From: an uncultured Collinsella sp.
GTDB lineage: Bacteria > Actinomycetota > Coriobacteriia > Coriobacteriales > Coriobacteriaceae
Direction of reading: 5' to 3'
DNA: 64,000 nucleotides
Assembly: GCA_900538305.1 (NCBI GenBank)
Contig: UPXY01000008.1
Location: 1 to 64,000 of the forward strand
Positions 19,797-28,570 of this stretch are shown here, piece after piece. Each line of letters starts with the position of its first letter. Position 1 is the stretch's first letter. The notes under the pieces were generated by a model. That model saw only the letters and a list, made by a program, of their open reading frames with translations, was not told the origin of the DNA and made no database searches. A program made the position numbers and the translations under genes.

Positions 19797-21617
19797 TTAC
19801 GAAACGTACGTGAACGTCGTCACATCGAAAACGCCTTCGGGACGGATACGCAGCTCGGGAATTACCGGCAGCGGGAGGAAGATCATGCCCATGAGCGGAT
19901 CGAGCGGGGGCTCGATGCCAGCCGCACGACCAGCCGCTATGAACGCATCGTGCTCGCGCGCCACATCCGCTGCGGCCTTGTCGCTCATGAGGCCGCCGAG
20001 CGGCAAATCGAGGCGCGCCACCACGGCACCATCGCGCACAAGCACGAAGCCGCCCTGTCCGACGTTCGCCACCGCCTCGTACATATCGCGTGGGTTATCG
20101 CCTACCACGCATACGTTATGAGAATCGTGTCCGATCGTCGACGCAATGGCTCCGCCGACGATGGTGAACCCGCGCAACCAACCGCGACCAATATGCTTCC
20201 CCACCAGGCCCATTCCATGAGGGCCGTCGCCATCGGCACCCTCCTCTTGTGCGGCAACGCCACGGCCATAGCGCTCAATGAGCATGATGCGGCGCAGTCC
20301 TTCGTCAGAATCCGGATGCGCGGTACCCGTTATCGCAAAGCCGGGAATGACATCGATCGCGGCGTTGCCCGGTGTAAAGGGATAGTCGAATACCTCGGGC
20401 GAGAGCTTGGGCAGGCGCACCGAACCGCGCAGCAGCGCCTCGAGCTCGTTCACGCGCTCCGTCGCCGGTGCCACCTCGCCCACGAACACGCCATCCTTCG
20501 CAACGAGCGCGCCCGCTGCATACACCTCATGCGGGGGGTTCTCGAAGGCAAGGTCGTCGAGGACGAGCATATCCGCCCGTTTGCCCGGAGCGATGGCCCC
20601 GCGGCGCTCGCGCGCAGGCATATGTCCATGATCGAAGCCGAAGCATTCCGCCGTGGAAAGCGTGCCCATGGCGATGGCCGTGAGCGCGTCGATGCCAGAT
20701 TCCTGCGCCACGCGGCAGGCGTTATCGATCATGCCGATCGCGAGCGCGTCCGACGGCGCCCGGTCGTCCGTCGCGAAGCAGCAGCGGCGTGCCCTGCGCG
20801 GGTCGTCCGTTACGACAGAGGCAAGCGTGGCAAGATCATGGCTGCACGTACCTTCACGCAGCATGATGAACATGCCGCGCGAGAGCTTGTCGAGCGCCTC
20901 GTCCGGGTTCGTGCACTCGTGGTCCGCGATCACGCCGGTCGCGACGTAGGCATTGAGGTCGTTATCGGTGACGAGCGGGGCATGTCCGTCCACGAGCCCC
21001 GAGACCGTCCCCTGCGCCGCATCGATGCGGGCGAGGGTTTCGCCATCCGCCGCCTCGACGCCCGGGTAGTTCATCATCTCACCGAGTCCGAAGATCTCGC
21101 CCGGATGCTCTGCCATGAACGCCCGCATGTCCGCAGCCGAGATGCTCGCGCCCGCCTGCTCGTCCGGGAGCGCCGGCACGCATGAGGGCATCATGAACTT
21201 GATATCGAGCGGGGCGCGGCGGGCGTCTTCCATCATGAACGAGAGGCCGTCGAGGCCGGCGACGTTCGCGATCTCGTGCGAATCCGCAATGGCGGTGGTG
21301 GTGCCACGGGCGAGCGCCATGCGCGCATACTCAGACGGGCGCACGTTCGAGGACTCGATATGCAGGTGGCCATCGATGAAGCCGGGCGAGAGGTAGCGAC
21401 CGCCGCAGTCGACGACCTGGGCGGCAGCTGGATCGGGTACGCCGGCATCGCGTGGATCGAAGAGTACACCCACGATCACGCCGTCTTTCACCGCAACGCG
21501 ACCAGGCATGACGCGCAGGCCGTATACGTCGACGATCTGCGCGTTTTTGAACAGGACGTCGGCCACCTCGCGTCCCTCCGCCGCATCGACCATACGCTTG
21601 AGTTCCTCAGCTGCCAT
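19797..21617 (-). CDS. ade: Adenine deaminase
   Basis: About 606 residues, full length. The enzyme deaminates adenine to hypoxanthine for purine salvage. The amidohydrolase metal motif is visible as PGFIDGHLHIESSNVRPSEYA, followed by GTTTAIADSHEIANVAG, EGTCSHDLA and CFATDDRAPSDAL, and the C-terminal GHDSHNVCVVGDN stretch typical of AdeC. The start at 21617 lies shortly after GAAAGGGGC. No purine transporter is adjacent. Confidence 0.95.
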   Translation of the reverse strand: MAAEELKRMVDAAEGREVADVLFKNAQIVDVYGLRVMPGRVAVKDGVIVGVLFDPRDAGVPDPAAAQVVDCGGRYLSPGFIDGHLHIESSNVRPSEYARMALARGTTTAIADSHEIANVAGLDGLSFMMEDARRAPLDIKFMMPSCVPALPDEQAGASISAADMRAFMAEHPGEIFGLGEMMNYPGVEAADGETLARIDAAQGTVSGLVDGHAPLVTDNDLNAYVATGVIADHECTNPDEALDKLSRGMFIMLREGTCSHDLATLASVVTDDPRRARRCCFATDDRAPSDALAIGMIDNACRVAQESGIDALTAIAMGTLSTAECFGFDHGHMPARERRGAIAPGKRADMLVLDDLAFENPPHEVYAAGALVAKDGVFVGEVAPATERVNELEALLRGSVRLPKLSPEVFDYPFTPGNAAIDVIPGFAITGTAHPDSDEGLRRIMLIERYGRGVAAQEEGADGDGPHGMGLVGKHIGRGWLRGFTIVGGAIASTIGHDSHNVCVVGDNPRDMYEAVANVGQGGFVLVRDGAVVARLDLPLGGLMSDKAAADVAREHDAFIAAGRAAGIEPPLDPLMGMIFLPLPVIPELRIRPEGVFDVTTFTYVS

Positions 21618-21776
21618 GAGCGCCCCTTTCGAATAAACAGATGCTGCCTGCATGATACCCAGATAGGTTGGCCGAAGACGTGTTCAGTCCAACCCACCTT
21701 GAACCATGCAAGCATACGGAAGAGGAACGGGCTGCATGAAACACGTCCTCGACCAGCCCCTTTTGACGCGGTCCGT

Positions 21777-22583
21777 TTAGCTTGTGGGGTTTGCGGCGTT
21801 CGTGTTCCAACCCGTCGCCGCTTGCATCGGTGCCATCATGATGCGACCGGTGCCGCGGTAGACGTTCACCAAACCCTCGCCGCCCATGGCGGAACCCACG
21901 AGCGACTTGCCCGAGCGCTCGACCGTGAACTGAAGGCCGCTCGTCCACGCGAGCGCGTAGTTGCCATCGATCTTCACCTCATCGTTCTGGAGATCGATGT
22001 AGACGACTTCCGTCTGGGGGCACGGCGACTCGAGCACCGCGAAGCCCTGTCCGTCGAGGCGCAGGTTGAAGAGGCCCTCGTTGCCGGCGAGCGCGGCGGA
22101 CATGTTCGACCGGCGCTGCAGATCGTGCTTGAGCGTGCTGTCGCAAGCAAGGAAGAGGCCGTCGTTGAGCACCACCGAGCCGCCCCATTGGGCGAGGTCG
22201 ATGATGAGCAGATGGCGCCAGGTGGGCTCGCACACGAGCATGCCCACACCCGTATACTCGGGCTTTATGATGGAATCCTGGCTCACGGCGCCGCGCACCG
22301 CCTTGCCCAGAAGGTCACCCACGCCCTTCACGCCGGTCGTCGCCTGGACCTGGCCGACCGTCCACTGCATTGCGCCCGCCTGGAGCGTGACGCCCGTGCG
22401 CCCGTCGAGCGTCGCGACGAGCTGGCGGCGGCGCACATCCATCTGCGAGGCGAACCATGCCTGCTGCGCGCTCCACGGAGCCACCGAGAGATCGCGATCC
22501 CACTGGATGACCTGGTACTGACCGGCTTGGTGCAGAACCTTGACGTCATCGTTGTTCAGGAAGTTGTAGATGGTGTAGGACAT
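21777..22583 (-). CDS. AIM24-family protein
   Basis: 268 residues matching the AIM24/TIGR00266 family: beta-rich, with glycine-containing segments such as LIIDLAQWGGSVVLNDGLFLACD and the ending GSAMGGEGLVNVYRGTGRIMM. The molecular function of the bacterial family is not known; yeast AIM24 is a mitochondrial membrane-organising protein. No signal peptide or membrane helix is evident. It is separated from adenine deaminase by about 160 bases. Confidence 0.85.
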   Translation of the reverse strand: MSYTIYNFLNNDDVKVLHQAGQYQVIQWDRDLSVAPWSAQQAWFASQMDVRRRQLVATLDGRTGVTLQAGAMQWTVGQVQATTGVKGVGDLLGKAVRGAVSQDSIIKPEYTGVGMLVCEPTWRHLLIIDLAQWGGSVVLNDGLFLACDSTLKHDLQRRSNMSAALAGNEGLFNLRLDGQGFAVLESPCPQTEVVYIDLQNDEVKIDGNYALAWTSGLQFTVERSGKSLVGSAMGGEGLVNVYRGTGRIMMAPMQAATGWNTNAANPTS

Positions 22584-22716
22584 GGACTCCTCCTAACGCT
22601 CGAAACACCGTGCGAACACGGTTCATGACCTGATTATACGAAGGATTGCGGGCCAAACGGTAAGGAACCGGCCAGCATCGGCAACAAATTCTTTTCAACG
22701 TATAGCGCGTCTTGTG

Positions 22717-22741
22717 TATACCCCCACCCCCTGGGGGTATA
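22717..22741. promoter_or_regulatory. CsoR-type copper operator of the copA operon
   Basis: TATACCCCC-(7 bases)-GGGGGTATA is a perfect 9-base inverted repeat 82 bases upstream of copA. CsoR operators are GC-rich palindromes of this form, and a csoR gene ends the operon. A similar TATACCC/GGGTATA site lies at 48336. Confidence 0.85.
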
Positions 22742-22823
22742 GAATGCTCGATAAGAAGCGAACCGATTCCGTCGCACGACTCATGCAAACCTGCCCCGCA
22801 TGAGTCATTGAAAGGAAGCCGCT

Positions 22824-25169
22824 ATGGCCCATGAAACATTCGACGTGGGAGGCATGACCTGCGCGGCGTGCCAAGCGCATGTGGAGAAGGCGGTCTGCAA
22901 GCTCGCAGGCGTGGAAAACGTCGCGGTGAACCTGCTCTCGGGCTCCATGACCGTCGACTTCGACGACGCAACCCTCTCTAACCAGGACATCTGCGATGCC
23001 GTCGACCGCGCGGGGTACTCCGCGGCGCCCGTTGCTGCAACCGGCACGGGCTCTGGCCAGGGCGCGGCGGCCGATACGAGGGCAGCGGGCTTCCGCTCGG
23101 CACGCCTTGAATCGCCCACCAAGAAGCTCGAAGCCACGGCGCGCGCCATGAAGACACGCCTTGTTGCCTCGTTTATCTTCTGGATTCCGCTCTTCTACAT
23201 TGGCATGGGTCACATGCTCGGCTGGCCGCTGCCCGGAGTCTTCACCAACTCCAACTTCTCGATGACGCTCGCGCTCACCGAGCTCGTGCTCACCCTACCC
23301 ATCCTGTACGTGAACCGCGCGTACTTCATCAACGGCTTCAAATCCATGGTGCACGGCGCCCCTACCATGGACGCCCTCATCGCGATCGGTGCCACGGCGA
23401 GCGTTGCGTGGTCCGTGTACGCGATGTTCCTCATGTCCGCCGACCTCGCCGCAGGCGACACGGCGGCAGCACACCATGTGGCCATGAACAACCTCTTTCT
23501 CGAAAGCGCAGGCACCATCCTCACGCTCGTCACCGTGGGCAAGTATCTGGAAACGCGCAGCAAATCCAAGACGGGTGGCGCCATTGAAAAGCTTATCGAC
23601 CTCGCGCCGAAGACCGCAACGCGCGTGCTCGCCGACGGCGCGGAAGAGACCGTCGCCGTTGAGGCCATCCAACTCGGCGACACCGTGCTCGTGCGCCCGG
23701 GCGAATCCATCCCCGTGGACGGCGTGGTGCTCGACGGGTCTTCCGCCGTAGACGAAAGTGCGCTCACGGGCGAGTCCATCCCCGTGGAAAAGACGGCAGG
23801 CGATACGGTGAACGCCGCGACCATCAACCGCACCGGCTCGTTCACGTTCCGCGCCACCCGCGTGGGCGCGGACACAGCGCTCGCCAAGATCATCAAACTC
23901 GTGGAGGACGCGAACGCCACGAAGGCGCCGATCGCACGGCTTGCAGACAAGGTCGCCGGCGTATTCGTGCCCGTGGTGCTCGGCATCGCCGCCGTCACGT
24001 TCGTGATATGGCTCATCGCGGGCGGCTCGGTTAGCGAAGCGCTCACCTCCGCCGTTGCCGTCGTGGTGATCAGCTGTCCCTGTGCGCTCGGCCTTGCCAC
24101 GCCCGTCGCCATCATGGTGGGCACCGGCAAGGGCGCCGAGATGGGAATTCTCTTCAAGAGCGCCGAAGCCCTTGAGACGCTGCGCGGCATCGATACGGTG
24201 GTACTCGACAAGACCGGCACCGTCACGAAGGGCACACCCGCTGTGACCGACGTCATTCCCGCCATGCGCCCCGATGGCACACCGGCCATGAGCGAGAAGG
24301 CGCTCATGAAGCTCGCCGCCGCGCTTGAGAAGCGCAGCGAGCACCCGCTTGCCGAAGCCATCATGACGCGGGCGAGTGAGCTTGGCATCGCTGCGCGCAC
24401 GGTGGAGGATTTCCGGGCCATTCCCGGGCGCGGCGTCACGGCGCGCGAGGGCGAGAGCACCATCGCCGCCGGCAACGCGCAGCTCATGACGGAGCTCAAT
24501 ATCGAGGTGCCCGCAGGCGAGCTCGAGCGCTTCGCGCGCGAAGGCAAGACGCCGCTTCTCTTCGCCCGCAATGGAGCTCTTGCCGGCACTATCGCGGTCG
24601 CAGACGAGGTGAAACCCACCAGCGCCGACGCCATCCGCGCACTGCACGAGCTTGGCGTGGACGCCATCATGCTCACCGGGGACAACCGCCTCACCGCTGA
24701 AGCGATCGCAGGCAGAGTCGGGCTGGACCCTCACGACGTCATCGCCGATGTCCTACCGGCGGACAAAGAGCGCCACGTGCGCGAGTTGCAGGACTCGGGC
24801 AAGCGCGTCGCGATGGTGGGCGATGGCATCAACGACTCCCCTGCCCTCGCGCGCGCCGATGTTGGCCTCGCCATCGGAGCGGGTGCGGATATCGCCAAGG
24901 AGGGTGCGGACGTGGTGCTCATGAAGAGCGATCTTCTGGACGTCGCGCGCGCCATCGAGCTTTCCCGCGCCGTCATCCGCAACATCAAGGAAGACCTCTT
25001 CTGGGCGCTCTTCTATAACGCCTGCGGCATCCCGCTCGCTGCCGGCGTGTTCTATCCCCTTTTAGGTTGGCAGCTCTCCCCGATGTTCGGCGCCGCCGCC
25101 ATGAGCCTCTCGAGCCTCTGCGTCGTTACGAACGCTCTGCGCCTCCGTGGCTTCCGTCCCAAAAGGTAA
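22824..25169 (+). CDS. copA: Copper-exporting P1B-type ATPase
   Basis: 781 residues. One N-terminal heavy-metal domain has GMTCAACQAH. After the membrane helices the metal-selective CPC motif reads SCPCALGLATPVA, with phosphorylation site DKTGTVTKG, the SEHPLAEAI histidine, TGDN and GDGINDSPALARAD. CPC with a CxxC domain indicates Cu(I) export. It heads the copA-copZ-csoR operon and follows the CsoR palindrome. The start has GAAAGGAAG upstream. Confidence 0.97.
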   Translation: MAHETFDVGGMTCAACQAHVEKAVCKLAGVENVAVNLLSGSMTVDFDDATLSNQDICDAVDRAGYSAAPVAATGTGSGQGAAADTRAAGFRSARLESPTKKLEATARAMKTRLVASFIFWIPLFYIGMGHMLGWPLPGVFTNSNFSMTLALTELVLTLPILYVNRAYFINGFKSMVHGAPTMDALIAIGATASVAWSVYAMFLMSADLAAGDTAAAHHVAMNNLFLESAGTILTLVTVGKYLETRSKSKTGGAIEKLIDLAPKTATRVLADGAEETVAVEAIQLGDTVLVRPGESIPVDGVVLDGSSAVDESALTGESIPVEKTAGDTVNAATINRTGSFTFRATRVGADTALAKIIKLVEDANATKAPIARLADKVAGVFVPVVLGIAAVTFVIWLIAGGSVSEALTSAVAVVVISCPCALGLATPVAIMVGTGKGAEMGILFKSAEALETLRGIDTVVLDKTGTVTKGTPAVTDVIPAMRPDGTPAMSEKALMKLAAALEKRSEHPLAEAIMTRASELGIAARTVEDFRAIPGRGVTAREGESTIAAGNAQLMTELNIEVPAGELERFAREGKTPLLFARNGALAGTIAVADEVKPTSADAIRALHELGVDAIMLTGDNRLTAEAIAGRVGLDPHDVIADVLPADKERHVRELQDSGKRVAMVGDGINDSPALARADVGLAIGAGADIAKEGADVVLMKSDLLDVARAIELSRAVIRNIKEDLFWALFYNACGIPLAAGVFYPLLGWQLSPMFGAAAMSLSSLCVVTNALRLRGFRPKR

Positions 25170-25173
25170 CATT

Positions 25174-25184
25174 ACCCCAGGGGT
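25174..25184 (+). repeat. ACCCCAGGGGT motif between copA and copZ
   Basis: ACCCCAGGGGT followed by six T, five bases past the copA stop. The short stem and T-run could weakly attenuate transcription into copZ; this is inference. Confidence 0.5.
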
Positions 25185-25218
25185 TTTTTAACATTCGCAC
25201 CAAAGAAAGGAATGTGCC

Positions 25219-25434
25219 ATGAACTACACCATCAAGACCGAGGGCCTCCACTGCGGACACTGCGATGCCGCCGTCGAGACGGAGGTCATGAAGGTCGCCG
25301 GCGTGACGGACGCCGATGCGAACCACGAGACCAATACCGTTCAGGTCGAGTGCTCTGGCGAGGTAGCCGCGGAGGCGCTCATCGCTGCCGTCGAAGCAGC
25401 CGGCTTCAAGGCGGTCTCTGTCGAGGTAGCCTAG
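25219..25434 (+). CDS. copZ: Copper chaperone (heavy-metal-associated domain)
   Basis: 71 residues comprising one HMA domain with the metal-binding motif GLHCGHC. It would carry Cu(I) to CopA or to CsoR. The position between copA and csoR supports copper as the ligand. GAAAGGAATG precedes the ATG. Confidence 0.93.
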   Translation: MNYTIKTEGLHCGHCDAAVETEVMKVAGVTDADANHETNTVQVECSGEVAAEALIAAVEAAGFKAVSVEVA

Positions 25435-25435
25435 T

Positions 25436-25708
25436 ATGCAGGCGAATCGCGACCAGGTGCTTCGCCTGCTCAAAACCGCGCGCGGGCAGATCGATGGCAT
25501 CATGCGCATGGTGGAGGAAGACCGGTACTGCATCGACATCTCCACACAGCTCATGGCGACCGAATCGCTTCTTGCCCGCGTGAACGCCGACGTGCTCAAA
25601 GCACACGTCGAGCATTGCGTGCGCACGGCGGCGGATAGCGGCAGCACGGCGGAAAAGGACGAGAAGCTCCAAGAGATCGCGCAGGTTATCGACAAGCTCG
25701 CCCGCTAA
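25436..25708 (+). CDS. csoR: Copper-sensing repressor CsoR
   Basis: 90 residues, all-helical DUF156 fold. It starts within two bases of the copZ stop. The Cu(I) ligands of CsoR can be placed as C in YCIDIS, then H and C in HVEHC, the classic C-H-C set. Copper binding would release the operator at 22717 and induce the operon, giving autoregulation. Confidence 0.93.
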   Translation: MQANRDQVLRLLKTARGQIDGIMRMVEEDRYCIDISTQLMATESLLARVNADVLKAHVEHCVRTAADSGSTAEKDEKLQEIAQVIDKLAR

Positions 25709-25727
25709 CCCGCCATTAGGGACACCC

Positions 25728-25791
25728 CTGCCATTGGGGACGGGGGTTATTGGCTGGAAGCCTGCCATTGGGGACGGGGGTTATTGGCTGG
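25728..25791. repeat. Direct pair of CTGCCATTGGGGACGGGGGTTATTGGCTGG units
   Basis: Two identical 30-base units (25728-25757 and 25762-25791), 34 bases apart, with a partial third (GCCATTAGGGAC) at 25712. Same family as 9684 and 19674. Confidence 0.85.
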
Positions 25792-25862
25792 ACGGAGGTT
25801 TTGTCGCGCTGCGTTCGGATAACCGCGCCGCATCTGGGTACAACTAAGGCAGTAAAAACCGA

Positions 25863-25894
25863 CGCCCGCGCATCTCATACGAGGCGCGCGGGCG
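25863..25894. terminator. GC-rich hairpin after the copper operon
   Basis: CGCCCGCGC / GCGCGGGCG pair over 9 bases with a 14-base loop, between csoR and the next gene. There is no clear U-tract. It could be a terminator or part of the next gene leader. Confidence 0.4.
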
Positions 25895-25920
25895 CTTCAC
25901 GTATTCGGAAGGACACCCGC

Positions 25921-26382
25921 ATGCAGGACTTCATGAAAGGACGTTACGGCGTCGACGATTTCTCAACGGCGCTCGGTGCCGTCGGCCTGGTGCTCGCGCT
26001 CCTGGGCACGCTTTTCAGCGCACGGTTCGTCTCGATCGTGGCGCTCATCGTGATCGTCGTCGCCCTGCTGCGCGCGTTCTCCAAGAACTTCCCGGCGCGC
26101 CGCCGCGAAAACGAGCAGTTCTGCATGCTCATGGCACGCGTTCCCGTGATCGGTGAGCGCTTCAAGGGCGGACATGGCGGCTACCGTCCCAACCCCAGCT
26201 CGTCGAGGGGCGCGAATTTCGAACGCACCAAACGAACCGCCCAGAAGATGTGGGCCAACCGCAAGACCACGATGTACTTCAAATGCAAGAACTGCGGCCA
26301 GATGCTCTCCGTGCCGCGCGGCAAAGGACGCATCCGCGTGAAGTGCCCCAAGTGCGGAAACGTCATGGAGAAGAAGTCGTAG
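25921..26382 (+). CDS. Small membrane protein with C-terminal zinc ribbon
   Basis: 153 residues. Two hydrophobic stretches (about residues 15-55) are followed by a basic region and a C-terminal zinc ribbon FKCKNCGQML ... VKCPKCGNVMEKK with two CxxC pairs. No defined family is recognised; this is a membrane-anchored zinc-ribbon protein of unknown role. The first ATG at 25921 follows GGAAGGAC. A GNAT gene starts 10 bases after its stop, so they are likely co-transcribed. Confidence 0.75.
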   Translation: MQDFMKGRYGVDDFSTALGAVGLVLALLGTLFSARFVSIVALIVIVVALLRAFSKNFPARRRENEQFCMLMARVPVIGERFKGGHGGYRPNPSSSRGANFERTKRTAQKMWANRKTTMYFKCKNCGQMLSVPRGKGRIRVKCPKCGNVMEKKS

Positions 26383-26391
26383 GGCGAACCT

Positions 26392-26910
26392 GTGTTAGAC
26401 GAGTCTGAAGCCCCGGGCTTTCGCATCCGGCCCATCGCGCCCCGCGACGATGCCGCCATGGCTCGCATCGCGCGCGCCGCACTCCGTGCCCATGGGCTCG
26501 ATATCCCCGGCACAGCCTATTTCGATCCCGAGCTCGATCACCTCAGCACGTACTATGCTGCCGATGAACGGAGCCGGGCATACTTCGTCGCCGTCGATCG
26601 TCGGGACACCGTGCTGGGCGGCGCGGGATTTTCAGCTTTCCCTCCCTTCGAACGGTGCGCGGAAGTCCAAAAGCTCTATGTAGATGATGCGGCGCGGCAC
26701 CAAGGCATAGGGACCGCGCTCATGGATGCTGTCGAAGCGGCCGCTCGCGAGCGTGGGTTTCGTCGTCTTTACCTCGAAACGCATTCAAACCTTGAAGCGG
26801 CACTGCGCCTTTACCGTCGCCTTGGCTTCGAGCTCATCGAGCGACCCTCCTTCGTCCAGCACAGCACGATGGATTGCTTCTTCGTAAAAGATATCGCCGA
26901 AAACGAGTAA
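26392..26910 (+). CDS. GNAT-family N-acetyltransferase
   Basis: 172 residues. The acetyl-CoA-binding motif A reads VQKLYVDDAARHQGIGTALMDAVEA (key R/QxxGxG/A as HQGIGT), followed by GFRRLYLETHSNLEAALRLYRRLGFELI. The acceptor substrate is unknown. Starts with GTG. Confidence 0.88.
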   Translation: MLDESEAPGFRIRPIAPRDDAAMARIARAALRAHGLDIPGTAYFDPELDHLSTYYAADERSRAYFVAVDRRDTVLGGAGFSAFPPFERCAEVQKLYVDDAARHQGIGTALMDAVEAAARERGFRRLYLETHSNLEAALRLYRRLGFELIERPSFVQHSTMDCFFVKDIAENE

Positions 26911-27092
26911 AGCAGCATCTGCAGCTTCCGCGCTACGCAAAATACCAGCTCAAAGCCGTGTCAAGAACTCCCGACACGCGCTTATGAACGCTATCCGCGC
27001 CTTGTCGGCTCCATTTGATGGTACGATGCGGCAGCATGTGGCATGGTCGAAATCGCAAGGGTCGCACCGAAGCAGCGCAAGGGAGGCACGGC

Positions 27093-27722
27093 ATGGAAGT
27101 CGGGAAACGCATACGCGAACAGCGAGCGAACGCAGGAATGTCGCAGGACGACCTCGCGGCGCGCGTGTACGTGAGCCGCCAGACGATCAGCTCGTGGGAG
27201 AACGACAAGACCTATCCCGATGTCCAGAGCCTCATCCTCCTCTCCGAGGTCTTCGGCGTGACCGTGGACGCCCTCATCAAAGGAGATGTTGAAACCATGA
27301 CCGAAACGATCGACTCCGATGTCCGCACGATGAAGCGCCTGGGCTACGTGATGGTGGGATTCCTGCTGCTCATGCTCCTCGCCATGGCCTGGATATGCCT
27401 GCAGACGTTCGCCTGGGGCTGGCCGCTCGAGCAGACCGTGCCCACCTTCGTGCTCGCCCTCGTGCTCTGGGGCGTCGCCATGTTCGCCGCCTGCTGGGTC
27501 GAGCGCATCAAGCGCGACCACGACCTCGTCACCTACCACGAGATCCTCTCGTTCTGGAACGGCGAGAAGGTGACGCGCGACGCCGAGAAGCGCCGGCGCG
27601 AGAGCCTCATCCCCCGCTGGCTGAAGATCGTACGCGCCGTCGGAAAAATGCTGATCGCCATGGCTATCGGCGCGTTTCTGGGCTACGGAGGCGCCATGGT
27701 CGCCGACATGCTGCTGGGATAG
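27093..27722 (+). CDS. XRE-type HTH regulator fused to membrane helices
   Basis: About 209 residues. Residues 1-65 form an XRE helix-turn-helix (VGKRIREQRANAGMSQDDLAARVYVSRQTISSWE). Three hydrophobic segments follow (GYVMVGFLLLMLLAMAWI, TVPTFVLALVLWGVAMFAA, MLIAMAIGAFLGYGGAMV). Such fusions may sense an envelope signal; neither targets nor ligand are known. The start at 27093 has AAGGGAGG upstream. The gene converges on another HTH gene. Confidence 0.85.
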   Translation: MEVGKRIREQRANAGMSQDDLAARVYVSRQTISSWENDKTYPDVQSLILLSEVFGVTVDALIKGDVETMTETIDSDVRTMKRLGYVMVGFLLLMLLAMAWICLQTFAWGWPLEQTVPTFVLALVLWGVAMFAACWVERIKRDHDLVTYHEILSFWNGEKVTRDAEKRRRESLIPRWLKIVRAVGKMLIAMAIGAFLGYGGAMVADMLLG

Positions 27723-27762
27723 CGTAGAGCCAGACGGGGCGCTGCTTTGCCGCATGCTGATT

Positions 27763-27799
27763 GTGCGCCGGGCGGACAGACATCATCTGCCCGGCGCAC
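27763..27799. terminator. Bidirectional hairpin between convergent HTH genes
   Basis: GTGCGCCGGGC / GCCCGGCGCAC, an 11-base perfect stem with a 15-base loop, in the 84-base gap between two convergent genes. No T-run on either side. Confidence 0.6.
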
Positions 27800-27806
27800 G
27801 CCTCTC

Positions 27807-28421
27807 CTATGCGCGACTCGCGCCCCGCTCCCGCCGCGGCGTGCGCACCTTGAAGAGCCCATGCCGGTTGCAATAGGCATAGAGCGCACCCGACGCCCCC
27901 ATGCGGAACCGCGCCGCGGCCTCCTGCTCGGGGTAGAGCTTCTTGAACGTGATGCCGTCCATCGTGACGTACGCAATGAAGCTGATGAAATGCTCCTTGG
28001 TCATGGGGTGGTCGAGCGTGACATACCATTCGTCCTCGATGCGCTCGGCCTGCAGCGCATGCGCCTCGTCAGGCTCTTCCGCCTCGCACGGGGCAAGATG
28101 CACCCCGCAGCACGAAAACGATCCTTCGCCAAGCGCATAGATAACGTTCCCACATACCGGACACACATAAAACCGCGCCCGCATGAGATTGCCCGCGCGG
28201 TTCGCATTCTGGCGAACATCCCCCGTAAGAAGCTCCGCCACCGACACGCCGAGTGCCGCCGAAAGCGACTCAACGAGCGAAATGTCGGGCAAACCACGTC
28301 CAGACTCCCATTTCGACACCGCCTTATCGGTCACGCCCACGGCATCTGCTAGTGCGCGCTGGGTAAGGCCGCGCACTTCGCGCAGACCCTTAATGGTTTC
28401 AGCGGTTAGGTATCCCGGCAT
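27807..28421 (-). CDS. HTH regulator fused to a desulfoferrodoxin-like domain
   Basis: About 204 residues. An XRE HTH (IKGLREVRGLTQRALADAVGVTDKAVSKWESG) leads into a cysteine-bearing segment (CPVCGNVIYALGEGSFSCCG) and a C-terminal domain resembling desulfoferrodoxin: HPMTKEHFISFIAYVTMDG and YCNRHGLF provide the His/Cys pattern of the superoxide-reductase iron site. This suggests a redox- or iron-responsive regulator. The start at 28421 begins just before the HTH; 28436 is an alternative. Confidence 0.8.
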   Translation of the reverse strand: MPGYLTAETIKGLREVRGLTQRALADAVGVTDKAVSKWESGRGLPDISLVESLSAALGVSVAELLTGDVRQNANRAGNLMRARFYVCPVCGNVIYALGEGSFSCCGVHLAPCEAEEPDEAHALQAERIEDEWYVTLDHPMTKEHFISFIAYVTMDGITFKKLYPEQEAAARFRMGASGALYAYCNRHGLFKVRTPRRERGASRA

Positions 28422-28492
28422 AGCGACTCCCTTCATCCATGATCTTCTTGAACAGTAAAGACACGTGCCGCGCATCAGTATGCATGGCCGCA

Positions 28493-28530
28493 GGCGCCCG
28501 CGCCACCTACGAAGCGTAGACCCGGGCGCC
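28493..28530. terminator. Long GC-rich hairpin downstream of the RhuM gene
   Basis: Outer arms GGCGCCCG/CGGGCGCC and inner arms CTACG/CGTAG around AAG. It lies between the RhuM/Doc stop and the HTH start, both on the minus strand. A likely terminator without an obvious U-tract. Confidence 0.55.
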
Positions 28531-28570
28531 CGCTCACCTCATTGCAGCTATGAGATGCAACATCCCTGCG

